The position numbers were made by a program, and so were the translations under genes. From Prostheceraeus crozeri (lineage: Eukaryota; Platyhelminthes; Polycladida; Euryleptidae): a stretch of DNA of 64,000 bases. The stretch is from NCBI GenBank assembly GCA_907163375.1, contig CAJQUW010016136.1:186001-250000 (forward strand), read 5' to 3'. Of the stretch, positions 35,846 to 48,899 are shown in pieces. The stretch's first letter is position 1. The number at the start of each line of letters is the position of its first letter. The notes under the pieces were generated by a model, which made no database searches, was not told where the DNA came from, and was given only the letters and a program-made list of their open reading frames with translations.

Positions 35846-37771
35846 TTATGTTGCTTGAATTCTATCGAATGATTCCGGATCAAGAGCTAATTTTGAATTG
35901 AACTCTTCATCGTCATCATCAGAAAAGGTCGGTAAAGTTACACGGGCAATTTCACACCATTCTTCTGCACGACTTAGAGTTGGTCCAAGATCTGGCAGAG
36001 GAGTGAGAGGATCGGGAGGAGCAAGCCCGTCATGCTCTGCTGCCGCAGCTAACGTAAAGCTTTGGAGAGCTGAATCAAACGCACGGTCAGCTGAAGCAAG
36101 GTCGGCGACAGAAACCGAATTATCGTTAACTGCATGTTGAGAGAACCCTGGTTCACCCGAAGTGGAGGGTACTGTGCAATAGTTACCTCCTGAGTCCAGT
36201 TGGGAACTACTGACAGATGACGGGGCATCACTAAGAACGTTTGCTGAGTGATTGTCTGGAATACATGAAAATGTCGATTTATTGCGCGCATTTGCCAAAC
36301 GAAGAGCTTCGTCGACAGCAGATTTATAGGCACCACGTTTTGCTTTACGTCGATCATACTTAGTATGAAAGGAAGGTATGAAATGAACAATCTTATCGAT
36401 AGGAATGTATGACACTTGGTCCCAATTCAACCACTGCACCTCAGCTGTAACACCAGAGGTTTCATCACCAGGAGGCACTATCCGTTTTACCACTGATGGC
36501 CACCAAGGCCAACCCAAAATTTTTCCCCACACAACATCTCCCTTCGAAAAATGAGATGAGGAACCAGTAGAAGTACACGGTTGCTGTGCTTCAAACGCAG
36601 AGTTGGGAGGAAGAGAAAGTGATGAGGCATCAGATGACTCTGGAGAATCACAATCATTACTAGAGGTTCGACGACGCTGATCTTTATCAACAATTTGACA
36701 TCGATAAAAACCTGCTTTCGTGGGGCTCCGATTTATCTTTATTTTAAGACTGACTCTTTCATCGTTTGCTGTATTTGATGGAAACTCTCTCTCAGATCCT
36801 TTAGAATTCCTGGTCGAATTTAATCCAGGCCCGTTAACATCTTTGATCTGAGACGAACGACTTACTAGGGGTCGATTTATAGCATCAGAATGTCCCAATC
36901 GCTTTCCGAAAACTCGGCAGCGTTCATCTTGTATGCGTCGCAATTCTTCTTCTTTCCTCCACCGTTGTTTTGGAGGAATATGTTCTAAGCGTCTTTTATT
37001 TATAAGATCGTCCTCTGGCCTTAACCCAGTGGCTGTAGCATCAGAATCGTCAAATTCGTAAATATTTGTATGTTCGTTTGATGACGATTTTGCTGTTGCA
37101 CCGGTTTTATTTGATTCTTGTCGAGTGCGATTAAATGTCTTAACATTTTCATCGTGATGGGTTGCTGTTGTACGTCGTTCCTTTTTTACAGGGGGACTCT
37201 CGTCAACAGCTGTTGAGTTATGGCAATTTGATACGCTCGTTGTGGAGATTATCTTCTGACTGGCCTCTGATTTCGCGTGACGATCACGCGATTCACGAGT
37301 TGATACACGACAAGAAGTATTTCGCTCCGACTTCAAAGAATGAGTGGCCAACAAAGGCTTGCGCTGATTCGAGAGGGAGGCTTTTCTCTTTTTAGCAGTT
37401 CGTCGGGACAATATTGCATCATGTGCCGCTAAACGCACTGAGTTAGTGGCACTCTTCCTCGATTTATGATTGCGCAATATGCGACTGCTGGTGTTAGGAC
37501 TTGACGCTACGGATGCGTGAGTCATCACTTTTGGAGAAATCTTTGCAGCAATATTTGAGGTAGGCATCTTGTTCGCATGTGGATGAGATATCTTCGTTGT
37601 AGGGTTGCTGAGCTTGGTTGTAGGAGTTTGAGATATCTTAGGTCCAGTAGGAGATATCTTACTTGTGGGTGAGGTAGATATTTTGGTAGAATTGATGGAG
37701 CCATTGAAATCATTCACGGCTCGTGTTACACGCTCCAATGAGTTAGCCGTATTCGCCACCTGGTATTGAGT
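35846..37771 (-). CDS. PWWP2: PWWP2-family chromatin protein, terminal exon
   Basis: Terminal coding exon of about 641 codons. It begins at a good acceptor (ttatttaacttacag, then ACTCAATACC), phase 0, matching the phase-0 donor of the exon at 53339-53936. Numbering from the start of the open frame at 37810, residues 41-95 hold repeated P-T-x-K-I-S motifs, 130-310 are basic and disordered, 388-405 are serine-rich ending LPPNSAF (as in vertebrate PWWP2A, FPPGS), and about 420-510 form the PWWP domain. That domain has GDVVWGKILGWPWWPSVV with the canonical PWWP, then a basic helix RRKAKRGAYKSAVDEAL. The tail is acidic (SDDDDEEF). Vertebrate PWWP2A/B bind H3K36-methylated nucleosomes, PWWP2A also H2A.Z, and recruit an MTA-HDAC-RBBP complex. 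The same role is inferred here. Most PWWP2 proteins end soon after the domain; this one has about 140 further residues. Confidence 0.88.
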   Translation of the reverse strand, partial: TQYQVANTANSLERVTRAVNDFNGSINSTKISTSPTSKISPTGPKISQTPTTKLSNPTTKISHPHANKMPTSNIAAKISPKVMTHASVASSPNTSSRILRNHKSRKSATNSVRLAAHDAILSRRTAKKRKASLSNQRKPLLATHSLKSERNTSCRVSTRESRDRHAKSEASQKIISTTSVSNCHNSTAVDESPPVKKERRTTATHHDENVKTFNRTRQESNKTGATAKSSSNEHTNIYEFDDSDATATGLRPEDDLINKRRLEHIPPKQRWRKEEELRRIQDERCRVFGKRLGHSDAINRPLVSRSSQIKDVNGPGLNSTRNSKGSEREFPSNTANDERVSLKIKINRSPTKAGFYRCQIVDKDQRRRTSSNDCDSPESSDASSLSLPPNSAFEAQQPCTSTGSSSHFSKGDVVWGKILGWPWWPSVVKRIVPPGDETSGVTAEVQWLNWDQVSYIPIDKIVHFIPSFHTKYDRRKAKRGAYKSAVDEALRLANARNKSTFSCIPDNHSANVLSDAPSSVSSSQLDSGGNYCTVPSTSGEPGFSQHAVNDNSVSVADLASADRAFDSALQSFTLAAAAEHDGLAPPDPLTPLPDLGPTLSRAEEWCEIARVTLPTFSDDDDEEFNSKLALDPESFDRIQAT

Positions 37772-38799
37772 CTGTAAGTTAAATAAAACATGAAATTTTA
37801 ATTCATTCATAAAATCTTTGCATATTAAGAGATCAGAGATTATATTAAACAGTTAAACACTGAACATTTTAAGAACTCCTTTCATAGAGCAGCAAAGTTG
37901 CGGAATAGTCTTCCTATAGAGGCATTTCCAACATCTGGTAGTGTTGTGAATCAATCAAAAGGGTAGTCAATAAGCTCTATGGGGAGATTTAATAATATGA
38001 AAGGTCTTTAACTTCGGACTACGAGTTTCTGTTATGTTATCTTGGTCCTTAAAATTATCGTCTCCTTCACTATTTCCATCTTTACTACACAGTTATCAGT
38101 TTTTACTTAGTCACTATTACTTATCACTTTCTACCAACTTATTTTCAATGCTTCTGCTACAGGGTTGTCAATCTCAGTAATGAAAAAAGGTTGCCAATCG
38201 TTCAATCTTAACGACGCTTTTAAATTGTTGCCAAATACAATTTTTTGATTTAGGCATATATTCATTCAATTAATTTATGTAAAGCAATGTAAAGCTTCGA
38301 AAATTCAGGTCGAATTCTGTTATACTGATTAAAGATACACAACAATATGAGTCATGCTGTGCATCTCTCGTTACACTTGTAATTACTTAACTGTTTTTTG
38401 CAATCCCAGGACTATCTCTCTTTTCACTCTTCTAATTATTTGTCGTTGAAGTTCTGCTGAGGGACATCATTGAATTAATTCAATTGTATCATCGAACTGC
38501 TTCTATGATTTATTTACTCTGCCATTCTCCATTTGTGACGTAATAATCAATAGCTAGTCAAGCGTAATAACTAATAACGCTGCACAAATTAACATGAAAA
38601 TCGAGTAGTGGATACTTATGTGAAAATTCCTGCGAATTAGAAGATTTGATCGATTTTATGTCATAAAATCAAAGCTGAAGATACTATCAACATCCCAGTT
38701 TCTTTACAGAATTTTCACCCCTAGCACAGTCACGAGCTATGAACGAAGCTAGAGGTTACTCAATTACAAAGTAATAAATTGTAATGCTTCAAATAAATC

Positions 38800-39190
38800 A
38801 AAAAATAAGACATTCTGATTATGCTGTCTCTCTCAGAAACCTGTTCGCACGCCTCTTGAAGGTATGTGTATGCATCACAATTGCATTCATTGGTCAAGGA
38901 AAGTGGTCTGGGGAAGCTAATTCCAGAGCCGTGCTGTGCGAACAAAGAAACTTTTAGAGCGACTCGCAGTACGTGAGCGCTCTAAGCTCGCATGATGGCA
39001 AGTGAGTGCATTAAGTCTGCGTGTGCTTCTGGGGAAGATCTTAGGTTTGGGTACGCGCTCATTTACTGCAGAGCTGATTCTACCGAAATAGTATCTGCAG
39101 AAGAGATTGAATGAAGTAGCACACCGTCCTGACGAAGAGCGGCTGCAACACGTTAGCAAGTTTTCCACCCATAAGATTCTTGACGCCTTT
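38800..39190 (-). mobile_element. Jockey-type LINE C-terminal fragment
   Basis: Minus-strand remnant of the tail of a jockey/CR1-like LINE. It reads FNLFCRYYFGRISSAVNERV, PRSTRRLNALTCHHASLERS and KSFFVRTARLWN, the familiar YRYYFGRCSSEL, RSTR and SFFPRTARLWNSLP blocks that end such polymerase proteins. A frame change is present upstream near 39150 and the tail after RLWN is lost. It ends about 100 bp from the left end of the Tc1 copy. Confidence 0.75.
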
Positions 39191-39291
39191 TTTTAACCCG
39201 TTCAAGGAGGTTGAGATGTGTTTGTGGGGCGCCGGCCCGGATCAACAATACTCCATCAGAGGACGAATAGTGGACTTATATATTATATGTA

Positions 39292-40697
39292 CATGGTTGT
39301 GCATTAAAATTGCATCACCTGATAAAAAGAAGGACATTATCCTATTCTTCCCTTTATACAACTTTTGAAGTAAAAATCAATTTTTCATCTAAGAAACTTC
39401 TATTTCAATGAACATACGAATCGTGAGGTGATACAATTAGTAATCTATAGGCCCACCGCGGGCTTTTATGCACGCTGATACACGGCGAGGCATTGAAGCA
39501 TAAAGTGCCTGACAAATTGGTTTAGTTCATCCGACCTCGCCCAAATGGTGAGAAACTCGTTGATAAGTTCAACTTTAGAACGAATCATCTTTTTCTTTAG
39601 TCTCTGCTTCACTATTGCCCACATGTCTTCAATCGGCGAAAGATCGGGTGAGTTACCGGGCCAGGTCGAGATGCGCACATGCTTTGCATGGAAAAAGTCC
39701 TTCACTTGTCTTGAGGTGTGGCACGGTGCAAGATCCTGCTGAAACCAATAATTTTCTGTCCCAAACCACTCGATTATTTGAGGCACTACACAAGAGAAAT
39801 CACCTCATATTGGTTGGAATTCATTGAGCCTTCAACCACATGAACTCGACCTGGGCCATGGACTGATATGCAGGACCACAGCATGACCTTTATTCGATGA
39901 TATGCTTGCAGAAAATGATCTTCAGTTGGAGCTTGACCACGATTGCGACGCACGAATTGGGACGAGGGTGGTTGAAGTTCGAAAGAGCTTTCATCACTGA
40001 AGATGACTTTGCTCCAATCTTCAGCAGTCCAATGCCTATGTTCCTTGCACCAGTCAAGTATTTTCCTCTTCATGGTGTCAGTAACAACCTGCGCCTTTAA
40101 CGGTCGATAAGCTGGTCTATCGTTTTCCAATAGACGACGTCGAACTGTCGATGAGTCAATATCGATATCAAAGTGTTCTCTCAACTCATTAGCGATTTCC
40201 AATGAAGAGGCGTGCGGCTTTTTGACTGAGATACGCAGAAGAGCTCTGTCGTCACACTCGTTAGTCTTTCGTGGACGATGACACAGTTCTCGGTCACTCT
40301 GAGGTGAGCCTGTTTCTCGGTATCGCTTAATAATCCTGGATACGGTCGATTGTACGAGGCCCAGATCATCCGCTATCTGTCTTGTGCTTTTGTCTGCATG
40401 TTTTCACAAGGCTATAATCTTTGCCCTGACTTCATTTGGCGTGTCAGTCATTGTAGAATTCTCAGTATGAACTGAATAGTGACAAACAAGCAGAACCGAT
40501 GTATGTTTATTCAAATTTGAAAGTTTGAACTCAAACATTTATAATAGATGAAGACTTGCATTTTATGACAATAGAAGTCATACACAGCCTAGAAATCGGT
40601 GCAAAGCAATAATCAATCTGCCACTGATACACAAGCTTACATAGAAATTGATTTCAAAGTCTTTGATCACGTGATGCAATTTTAATGCACAACCCTG
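39292..40697 (-). mobile_element. Full-length Tc1 element, 1406 bp
   Basis: Bounded by inverted repeats of 32 bp: left CATGGTTGTGCATTAAAATT and so on, right (minus strand) CAGGGTTGTGCATTAAAATT and so on, with two mismatches. A TA dinucleotide sits at each flank (39290-39291 and 40698-40699), the expected Tc1 target duplication. The transposase lies on the minus strand and is damaged. Ends this well kept mean the copy could still respond to a transposase supplied from elsewhere. Confidence 0.95.
39466..40451 (-). pseudogene. Tc1 (DD34E) transposase, two lesions
   Basis: Begins MTDTPNEVRAKIIAL at 40451. The paired helix-turn-helix domain follows (STRQIADDLGLVQSTVSRII), then SSTVRRRLLENDRPAYRPLK. 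The catalytic core has the first D in VIFSDESSFELQ (about 39995), the second in WFQQDLAPCHTSRQ (about 39735) and the E in SPDLSPIEDMWAIVKQRL (about 39630), with 34 residues between the last two by my count. Two lesions: an in-frame TGA just after KIIAL, near 40405, and a frameshift near 39788, between QYEVISLV and PQIIEWFG. Everything else is open, so this is a recently inactivated copy. Confidence 0.92.
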
Positions 40698-40857
40698 TAT
40701 ATCAGTAACAGGCTTCATGCGCAGCGACAAAACGCATACAATTATAACCATATATAGAAAGTCAATGTATGTTAATTCAAATTAAAACTGGATTCATCAC
40801 ATAAATTTTTTCCACAACTAAATATATCAAACACTTATGGAACATATAGCCTACATA

Positions 40858-43756
40858 GGTCGGGGTAAAATTAACACTTTTTGTATTTGGTGCTCTGTGG
40901 AGTCATCAGAACCAGAGGTGTGGAAGCGGAAGCGATCGTTTTCATTGGAAGCGGATGCCCGACGATCGCATCCGAAGGAATCATTACACTAATGACTGAC
41001 GCCATTCGCGCGTCAGGTCGAGGCGAGGCACTTCTGACTTTTGACCCGAAGTCTTGATGAGTTAAGTAATAGTTGTCATATTTAGTGCCTACCATATTAC
41101 ACCTAATTACAAATTGGCACCTGCATTAAATGTAGTTACTTCTAATTTTCTCATTATGACGAAAAAGAAGGTGCATAATCTCAATACTGGCTGTTAAAGA
41201 CGCGTCAGACCAGTAAAACTAATTTGCAAAGCGATTCCAATAATTACTTGTATTTCGACGATTACGATTTGAGTTACTAATCTGCCGGTTAATACAGTTT
41301 AACCACAAGCACTGACGATCTTAACTAACAACAACAACTACATGCACATTGCTAAGCTCAGAATTCAAATTACACAAGATAGAGATATGGAACATAGACG
41401 TACTGTTGATGAATTCTACCATAGAAGGATAAGTTAAAACAGATATCGAGTCTGTCTTTACATGCCTCACACTGGCATTCGAAATCAGAAAAGTCGTGGA
41501 GACTGCGAAGTGTTAACGTCAGAACCTATAACTCGTAAAAAAGTGGAAAATGAAGAAAAGGGGGCTCGAAATAGGGAGATGTGTAGCCCATGTCCGGTCT
41601 CCAATAATTGTAAGCGGAAAAGAATAAAAATCCATCGCTTCCGCAACCCTGATCAGAACTAAACAAACTTCACTCCCCAGTATATCAGTCACAACATTAT
41701 GTGATCAAGCTCTGGCAATGTACCGCCCTCCGGCTAAAATGAACATACCACTCTTTTGGCTAATTATGCATTAAGTCGACAGCTAGACTTTCCTCTCTAA
41801 TATATTGAGGTAAAATGAACCATTGCAAACAGCACATCGGTAAAAAATCTACTTGGGAGAAAAACAATGCTGGGATAAAAATCGCAATTTGCGACATGAT
41901 TAACAAAAGAGGATATCATAATAAACAAACGAAAACCTGTAAGAATTACAATTTAGGTTGACACCCTCAATGGAAGCACTTAAGAACTACATGTACTATG
42001 TTGGCCAAAAGTTTAACCCAATTGAAATAAGATACAAAATATTCTGCATATATAAGATCCAAATATTTTTATTGGAAGCTATACTTTCATTCAATCATAA
42101 ATGTAACTGTTTTACCTCCATAGATATGAAAATTATCTCATCTACTCATATAGTCACATGTTCTTCCCAACAAGCCAAATTACAAAAATCACAATTGTGG
42201 CAAACTTCTGGCAGCATGGTATCTTGAGTACGATACCACATCTCCTGTCACTGTATAAACCGAGCCTCGTCGATCCATGTTAGCAGATATACAGGCCATC
42301 GCTTGATTTCCCAGAATGTTTGATACATCGGGAACTGGAGGCAACACGAACTTCGTGCTGTTCTGAACTTTCTCCAGGAAGTCTGCGAAGAAGACAGTTG
42401 AACATTGCCATTAGTTGAGGTCACCTGGGCGAGAAATTCAGACTTCCTCCCTGAGAGCGCTTTCAACTGTCACGAGAAAGTCACTCACATAAATATCGTC
42501 GAAATGAACATTTTCAACAACAGCAAACTTCGTCAGTTGATCATATCGTAATTCATCGACAACATTATTCACCATAGCCGATGTCCTGCTCTTTCAAAGT
42601 GGTGGGAAATTTTCTGCATTGTCATTGTTTCTTTTTTTTCTTTTCGTTTAACTTCTTTTCATCTATTTCAAGACGGCTAATCGAAGATTGGGATGCTAGG
42701 ACCTCTTCAACTTTGGCTTGCACTCTTGATCGACGTTCCTTTTTGCTTGTCAGAGCTGTTTCCGTCTCTGTCGATGGATTTATCGAAATGACAATCAATA
42801 TTGCTTCTTTGATGGCTTTGTTTGGAGTGTCATTGCCACTTGCCTGAAGTTTACCCATCATTTTGGAGGCAACTTTGCTATGGTCGAAGAGATGGAGTAC
42901 ATCTCATCGAAAGCCGGCTTTGGCGCTTTCAGGATCCAACTTGTTCCACAACTTGGACAATAAGTGCGGGAATGTTGCCTTGTCCACTCCACTCATTCGC
43001 GAGCCCATGTTTTCAAATTCTCACGCCACTTTGCTTTAAGTGGTATGAAATCTCCCACATCTAATGGCTGAAGAGCATGACTTGTGTGAGGAGGCAGGCA
43101 CAAAATTGTCACGTCGTTCTCAGTTGATAGACTTGCAGTATTGTGCGTCAGATTTAAGCCGTATCCATCAAAAATCAAATTGTCGGTTCATCTGAATGGC
43201 TTTTTTCGTCTCGGGAATACTTTATACCGATACTTGAATTGAGATACTTCATTGAAAAAATGTCTTGCATAAACATACAAACGAAATCCCATGTAGTTCA
43301 ATGCGAGAATCATCTGACGATAAGCACTGATCAGATTAGAAACCCTGTCGGAATAGAGAAAATGCACGAAACTGCATGTTCATTTTACCCCGATTTAAAA
43401 AAAAGGCAATTAAATTTTTTTCTGGAAATATTTTGTCAGAATGAACTGCATCTATGGTTGGCGGAGTGTATTTTACACAATAGTAATCAAAAGCAAATAT
43501 TTTTTAGTGCAATATCGTATCTGACAGCAGTCACTTTCCATGCATTCATTTTTTGACACAGCAAAAAATTTTGAGTTATGATGTTTTGCTGGACAAATAA
43601 AAACAGCAGAATTGTAGAATACATTTTAGTCAAAAATAGGCCTTATCTTTGAATCGAGCTTATTATCTAGATTTTTGAAGCAAATCGATCGGATGAAGAA
43701 CGTGGGTGTGGGATACTTTTATGTGATTTGTGTTCATTTTACCCCACTCTACCCTA
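40858..43756 (-). mobile_element. Pogo/Tigger-like element with GGGGTAAAATKAACAC ends
   Basis: The left end CGGGGTAAAATTAACAC (40861) and the inverted right end, GTGGGGTAAAATGAACAC read on the minus strand (about 43728-43748), match over about 15 bases, with imperfect flanks ending near TA on each side. Between them, on the minus strand, lies the C-terminal half of a DDE_1-type transposase. Three further copies of the GTAAAATGAAC core occur inside (about 41738, 41812 and 43375). Length is about 2.9 kb. The ends are inferred from this one pair. Confidence 0.6.
42228..43190 (-). pseudogene. DDE_1 (pogo/Tigger-type) transposase, partial
   Basis: Minus-strand remains. LIFDGYGLNLTHN (about 43170-43130) is the usual FDGH/N second catalytic region; ILCLPPHTSHALQPLDVGDF (about 43100-43045) is the hallmark of the family and holds the last D. 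A C-terminal stretch follows with SGNDTPNKAIKEA and a lysine-rich tail (42860-42625). After a frame change come FVLPPVPDVSNILGNQAMAC and DRRGSVYTVTGDVV (about 42370-42240). The N-terminal helix-turn-helix and the first catalytic D are not seen. Several frame changes break it. The role would have been cut-and-paste transposition. Confidence 0.75.
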
Positions 43757-46395
43757 TAAGAGCATACACGTGTGTGTCATATATACAAGTTAATTAAATG
43801 CACATATATCAATGACATATTAAACATATGTGAAAATATTGCTTTTCACATACATATTCTTTTTTCCGCGACTTAATATATTGAACATTCATGGAAAATG
43901 CATGCAAAATCCAAATATGTCACATATATTAAGTCTGTTAGATACAAAAGTATTAATAATACATTAAACATGTATGTGAAAATGCTACTTCTAGCATTCG
44001 CATTATTTACTTATTGAAAATACATTAAGCAGGCTAGACCAATCATATGGCTTCTAGGAGGGTCATTGTTCAACTAGCGGAAAGTTTCTCAGGAATTGGA
44101 ATTTGACCAAATTCTGTTCTTCCACCTCGTCATTTGTTGTGATTTCTACAAGTCTATGGCTCCACTGTGAACTACGAGACAATGACGGATGGAGGAGTGT
44201 CAAGAAACAAGCTTTATGGATTCAAATGGTTCCAAGCGAATAAAGAAAGAGCTATCTGATTAAGGAAGTTTTCAAACAACACACGATGGCAGAGAAATTA
44301 GTGGAGACGTACAGAAAGCAAACAGGACGAGTCTTCAGGAGCGAGCGTAATATGCAATCTCAATCGGAAAATCGATTAATAAGGAGACGATGAGCTTCTT
44401 GCTTACTTCAGTAATACAGTTTCAGAATCTTATAGCCTATAATGTCAAGGAAATTTAACACTTTATTACTTCATATTTTTGTGTGATTTATGTATAATTT
44501 CACTCGTGACTCGCATGCTCATAACAAAGCCATCAACTATGAAATAGTCAAATGTGAGATGAATTAGGCTCCAATGAATTGCAATTACTTTGAAGCTTGT
44601 GATATTAAAACAAACTTCAGCTACCATGTTTCATTCAATTAGCTAGATATAAGCTATTTAAACAGACCAAAGAATTTCTATTTGTTGTTTCTTCAAACTT
44701 CACAACTGCCGTTTGCAAAATTGCAATTATGAAACGATTAAATAAGATTATCGCTGATCGATGTAGGACATAAAACTTACTTGTTTCATATGGCAAATCA
44801 AAAATGATTTTCGCTATGCGGACAACTCAATATCGAGAGTTGTTGACTTTCCTTGGACCATTTTGTGATACGCTCATTCGAACACTTTGAAGGTCAGACT
44901 GATTTTACTAAGTGGCAGTCCGTACCGGCAGTCGAGTAAAATACATCAGGAGAACAGTCGATGGAGCACATTCCAAGTTAGGTCAATGAAAGCAAATGAG
45001 AGATTGTTTAGATAATCTGAATTCTGAAAGTTTCACTTTACCAATATTTCTTGTATAGCCTCAGCAGAAAGCCACATTTATCGATGGCAGCCGCACTTGC
45101 GTACTAAAAGATTGTTTTCAACGGATGCGTTCTTTGATGCAACATCATGTGCCTATCTGCATATAACTCGTTTTCTTATTGCTGAAAACATCTGAAAGCG
45201 AACTGTGGGCCTCCCTTAGTATCTATTCACACAGATGATCACGATGCAAGTCTCTCGTCTTAGAGAAAATTTTTAAATAAGAACAAATAAAATTTCAGCA
45301 GCAAATTGCAAACAAAAGAGAATCGTCAGAGATATATCTTTATTTCTTGATCATACATGATTCGTTTTTTTGCATTTCATAATTTATACTTTTGACTTGA
45401 TAATATTTCCTCTAATAATATTTTCTAATCTATATTTCACGTTTTCTGTAATTTGTTTTGTTTGCATTTGCGTTATAAAAAATGAATCTTGAAGACAATA
45501 ATGTAATTATTTTCAACTAATAGTCACTGTGTGTTTTCTTACCAGTGCTCATGTTTACACTTTTCAAATTTCATATTTCTAAATTCACCTTTTTTATAAA
45601 GTGATCAATTATTAGAAAACAAGTTGTATAATTTCTAATTCGGTGCCAAAAAACAATTCAAAAAAATTACCAAACTTTTGACATTTCACAAAATGTGAGT
45701 ATTCCTATTCGTGTTCTCTCATGTAAGTTGTCGTAATCGTAGTAGTGTTTTCTGGCCACATTTCCTATTCCCTGAATAAGTTTCATGTTGCACATTGCAA
45801 GACGTACGGACAATTCGTAACTTTTAACTCTCAATTCATCACTTTTTCCATCCCCAATTCGCAAAACTTCATATTAATCTCTAAGCTTAATTCGTCAAGA
45901 ACCAGAACATGGTGGATAGTTGAAATAAAGGATATTATTATTATTATCACATGCATTCCCATTTTAGCGCCATTACAAAATTCTCTCGTTAGCGGAAGTT
46001 TGAAAATAGTTTTGGTGTAGACAAAGCATTCAATATTTATATCAAAACATTTGCTTTGAACACGCAAATGTCATTGTTAATCCAATGATTGTATTAACAT
46101 TGCGGTATGAAAGCTCTATTAATTGTAACAATTTACTGATGGAGACGACCGTGAGACGACAATTTACTAATGGACCAATAGAAACGTGAAATGAAATTTC
46201 ATTTATTGCTTTTGATAATTTAATTCAATAGGACCTGATTCATAGAAGATTTTGTGGAAGATATAGACAAGGCTCGGGTCTGACCAGACACATCTTGATC
46301 ATTTACCTAGTAGGGAATACTGGGGTGACATGGCATATGGGTCCTCCAGACGAAACGTTTATACTAGGCAGTATCAAACCAGCAGTGCTCTTTCC
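43757..46395. other. No gene recognised (within PWWP2 intron)
   Basis: AT-rich, apparently unique. Nothing conserved seen. Confidence 0.5.
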
Positions 46396-46810
46396 AGGAC
46401 CATCTTCATATCAGGCAATAATGTGTATATCTTATGTCCTGTGTAATTAATAATGCCTCTAATAATGGCAATGCCAAAGCGTTGTAGCAGCCATTCTCTT
46501 TCTCTGGGATAGTCCTTCACCTTACTCAATCGTTCCCCTAAATCCAAGACTGTCTTCAGCGTTCTCGGTCCCATGGCACAAGTTGTTTCAAACGCCAGTG
46601 GTTCAAAGATGTTCCTCTCGGATAGTGCAGCGTATTTCGATATTTTGCGGTGTTCTGCACACGCTGCGGCTGATCCTGGATGGATGACGGATTCTAAGAG
46701 AGATGAACCACTGTGTGTACCGGTGCAAGTAGCATCCCAAATTAAGCACCGACCCATGCGGATTGGTCACATTATCGCCGGAAATCAATTGCCACTTGCG
46801 GTATAGTGAA
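46396..46810 (-). mobile_element. LINE-associated C-terminal domain fragment
   Basis: Minus-strand open stretch GRCLIWDATCTGTHSGSSLL, then KYAALSERNIFEPLAFETTC, then LQRFGIAIIRGIINYTG. This order (LxWDVT, KY-L-F-P-AFET, LQR-S-AIQRGN) is the end domain found after the polymerase of certain LINE proteins in many marine animals. No polymerase is attached here. A broken 3' fragment of a LINE is the best reading; the clade is uncertain. Confidence 0.6.
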
Positions 46811-48470
46811 AGTATGTGGAGTTAGGCTTAAGTAGGCCTGTTTTGCATCATGTCATATCATCTCAATGTAAATATAATTTTCAACTTCCTCGTATTTATA
46901 ACTTCTCCTAACCTTAGTCTTGTTAACCTGAGGACGATTTCTGGATGGCAATCGAAAAATTTTGCACATCTAGACAAGAAATAATAATTAAGATCTTATA
47001 AATATTTGACCCTTTCCGATTCCTATGTTGCACCATGACTGGTCAGGACATCTTACAAATATTGTGTAGCTCCAAGAGAGCCAACTGATTATCCAGTTAA
47101 ATTTCAGGAAGCTGCAAGTTCAAGTTTTATATTTACTCACTACAAATGATGTATGTGACACACTTTCACAATATATAAAATAAAAATGCATTAATTAAGT
47201 ACAGTATACAAGTAACATGAAATAACGAATAAGTCAAATTTTAAAAGCGATAAATTGAAGACGAGATACCAGATTGTTTTTGGAGGTATGCTCTCAAAAA
47301 ACTGCAGAGGTTAAAGTGCTGCTAGGAACGTTCACGATATCGCTTTGTACGAAGGCCCCTTTTGTTTCATACTCAGTGAAAGGCTCATTGGCATTCATTC
47401 TACGAGTATGTGCATTGGTCTTCGTCAGGCATCTCCCGAAGAGAATGTGTATTGCTTGTGTCAACTGTCATAATCGATAGAATATTATGCCAAAATTGTG
47501 ATGTCGAATTTCGGTTAAGTCTGTATAAGATGGAGTGGTTGGTAATTATTCTCGGATGAATACTTCGATATGCTACTTCTGTTCACAATTTAAGCTTGAC
47601 ATCTACACCAATGGGTATACTCTTCTCTATTTCATCAGATCAATAGTGATTAAGGAACCTACCACGCCTTGCATTTGTGCACCAATATGAATCAGACATA
47701 TTCTTCAGCTTTCATGCCAGTGATACACAACCTCTTCAGGTGATTACTTAAAAGAAAATATTTTCTTAGGTCTATTACCGCTTTTGGCTATCTTAATGCT
47801 ACTCGATGAAGCTCGATTTTTATACTAGTCTACCGATATAGTCTTACAGGGTGGGCCTCCTCTGTTAAGATTAGAAGTTAATTAATTGCAGCTTGCAATT
47901 CTCCCCCGCAGTTTCCTTAAATATGTCAACATTACTCAGACTTTCCTGGTTCCCGATTGACTGACGAAGAAGAAATCATTCCCTGATTGTCGAAGATGTT
48001 GGGATCGGACATTTTCTTAAAAAACCAAGGAAAAATAAGTGTTTGACTCGCCAATTCGAAGGATTTGTTCTTCTCTTCCGTTTCCACTTAACTTCAGATC
48101 AGTACTCATACGAGGGCTCACAACGAGAGCACACTGCGAGTATACAAACTGGTCATTTGTAAAATTACGACTTTGTACCGAGTAAAAATTCATAAGTCAC
48201 ATTCCTCTGAATGATCTATTTCGATGATCTGCAAGAGGCAATCAAGTTCCAGGTTGATTTTTTGTAACACAGACATGCGTTTTAAATGTTGCTGCGAGCG
48301 TTCCTGTCATTCGAATATCACTTCTAGTCTTCCACTTGGACAGAGTTTTGAGACCATTTTCACCACCAACCTATAATAGGCCTATGTATGCGTATATCTT
48401 CACGTAATTAGAAATAAGCATAATTTTGATTTCAGAAACCAAATTTCAAAACTATGATGCATTAATTAGA
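46811..48470. other. No gene recognised (within PWWP2 intron)
   Basis: AT-rich, apparently unique. Nothing conserved seen. Confidence 0.5.
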
Positions 48471-48899
48471 TATTCTGCCGTCCAAAGGTAAAAGTGCGTA
48501 ACTGACATTTTGACGATTTTCAGTAGAGCCAATTTTCTTTTTGCATGCTGTGATTTCCTGTTTGATTGTAATCCAAAACTTCTATCGTCTACTTATAGAG
48601 CAGATATGTAAAAGTTTTTGACCATGGGAAGGAAAATTATAAAATCAATAATTAATCGATAACAATGAATCCGTTGTTTTGCATTTGAAATGTTATAACA
48701 AAATTTCCGCAGTTTCAAAACGCAAGTGATTGGTCAGCACATATGCTATTTTTCAATTGAATGTGCATCGGACAAAACTGACGTAAGTAACTCGAAAATA
48801 GCTTTGTTTTTTGTTGGTGATGAAGAAGCGCAACGAGCGAAAGCAGGGAATGCGAGGTAAGTAACACACATATGATGACAACGTAAATGATGATGAATT

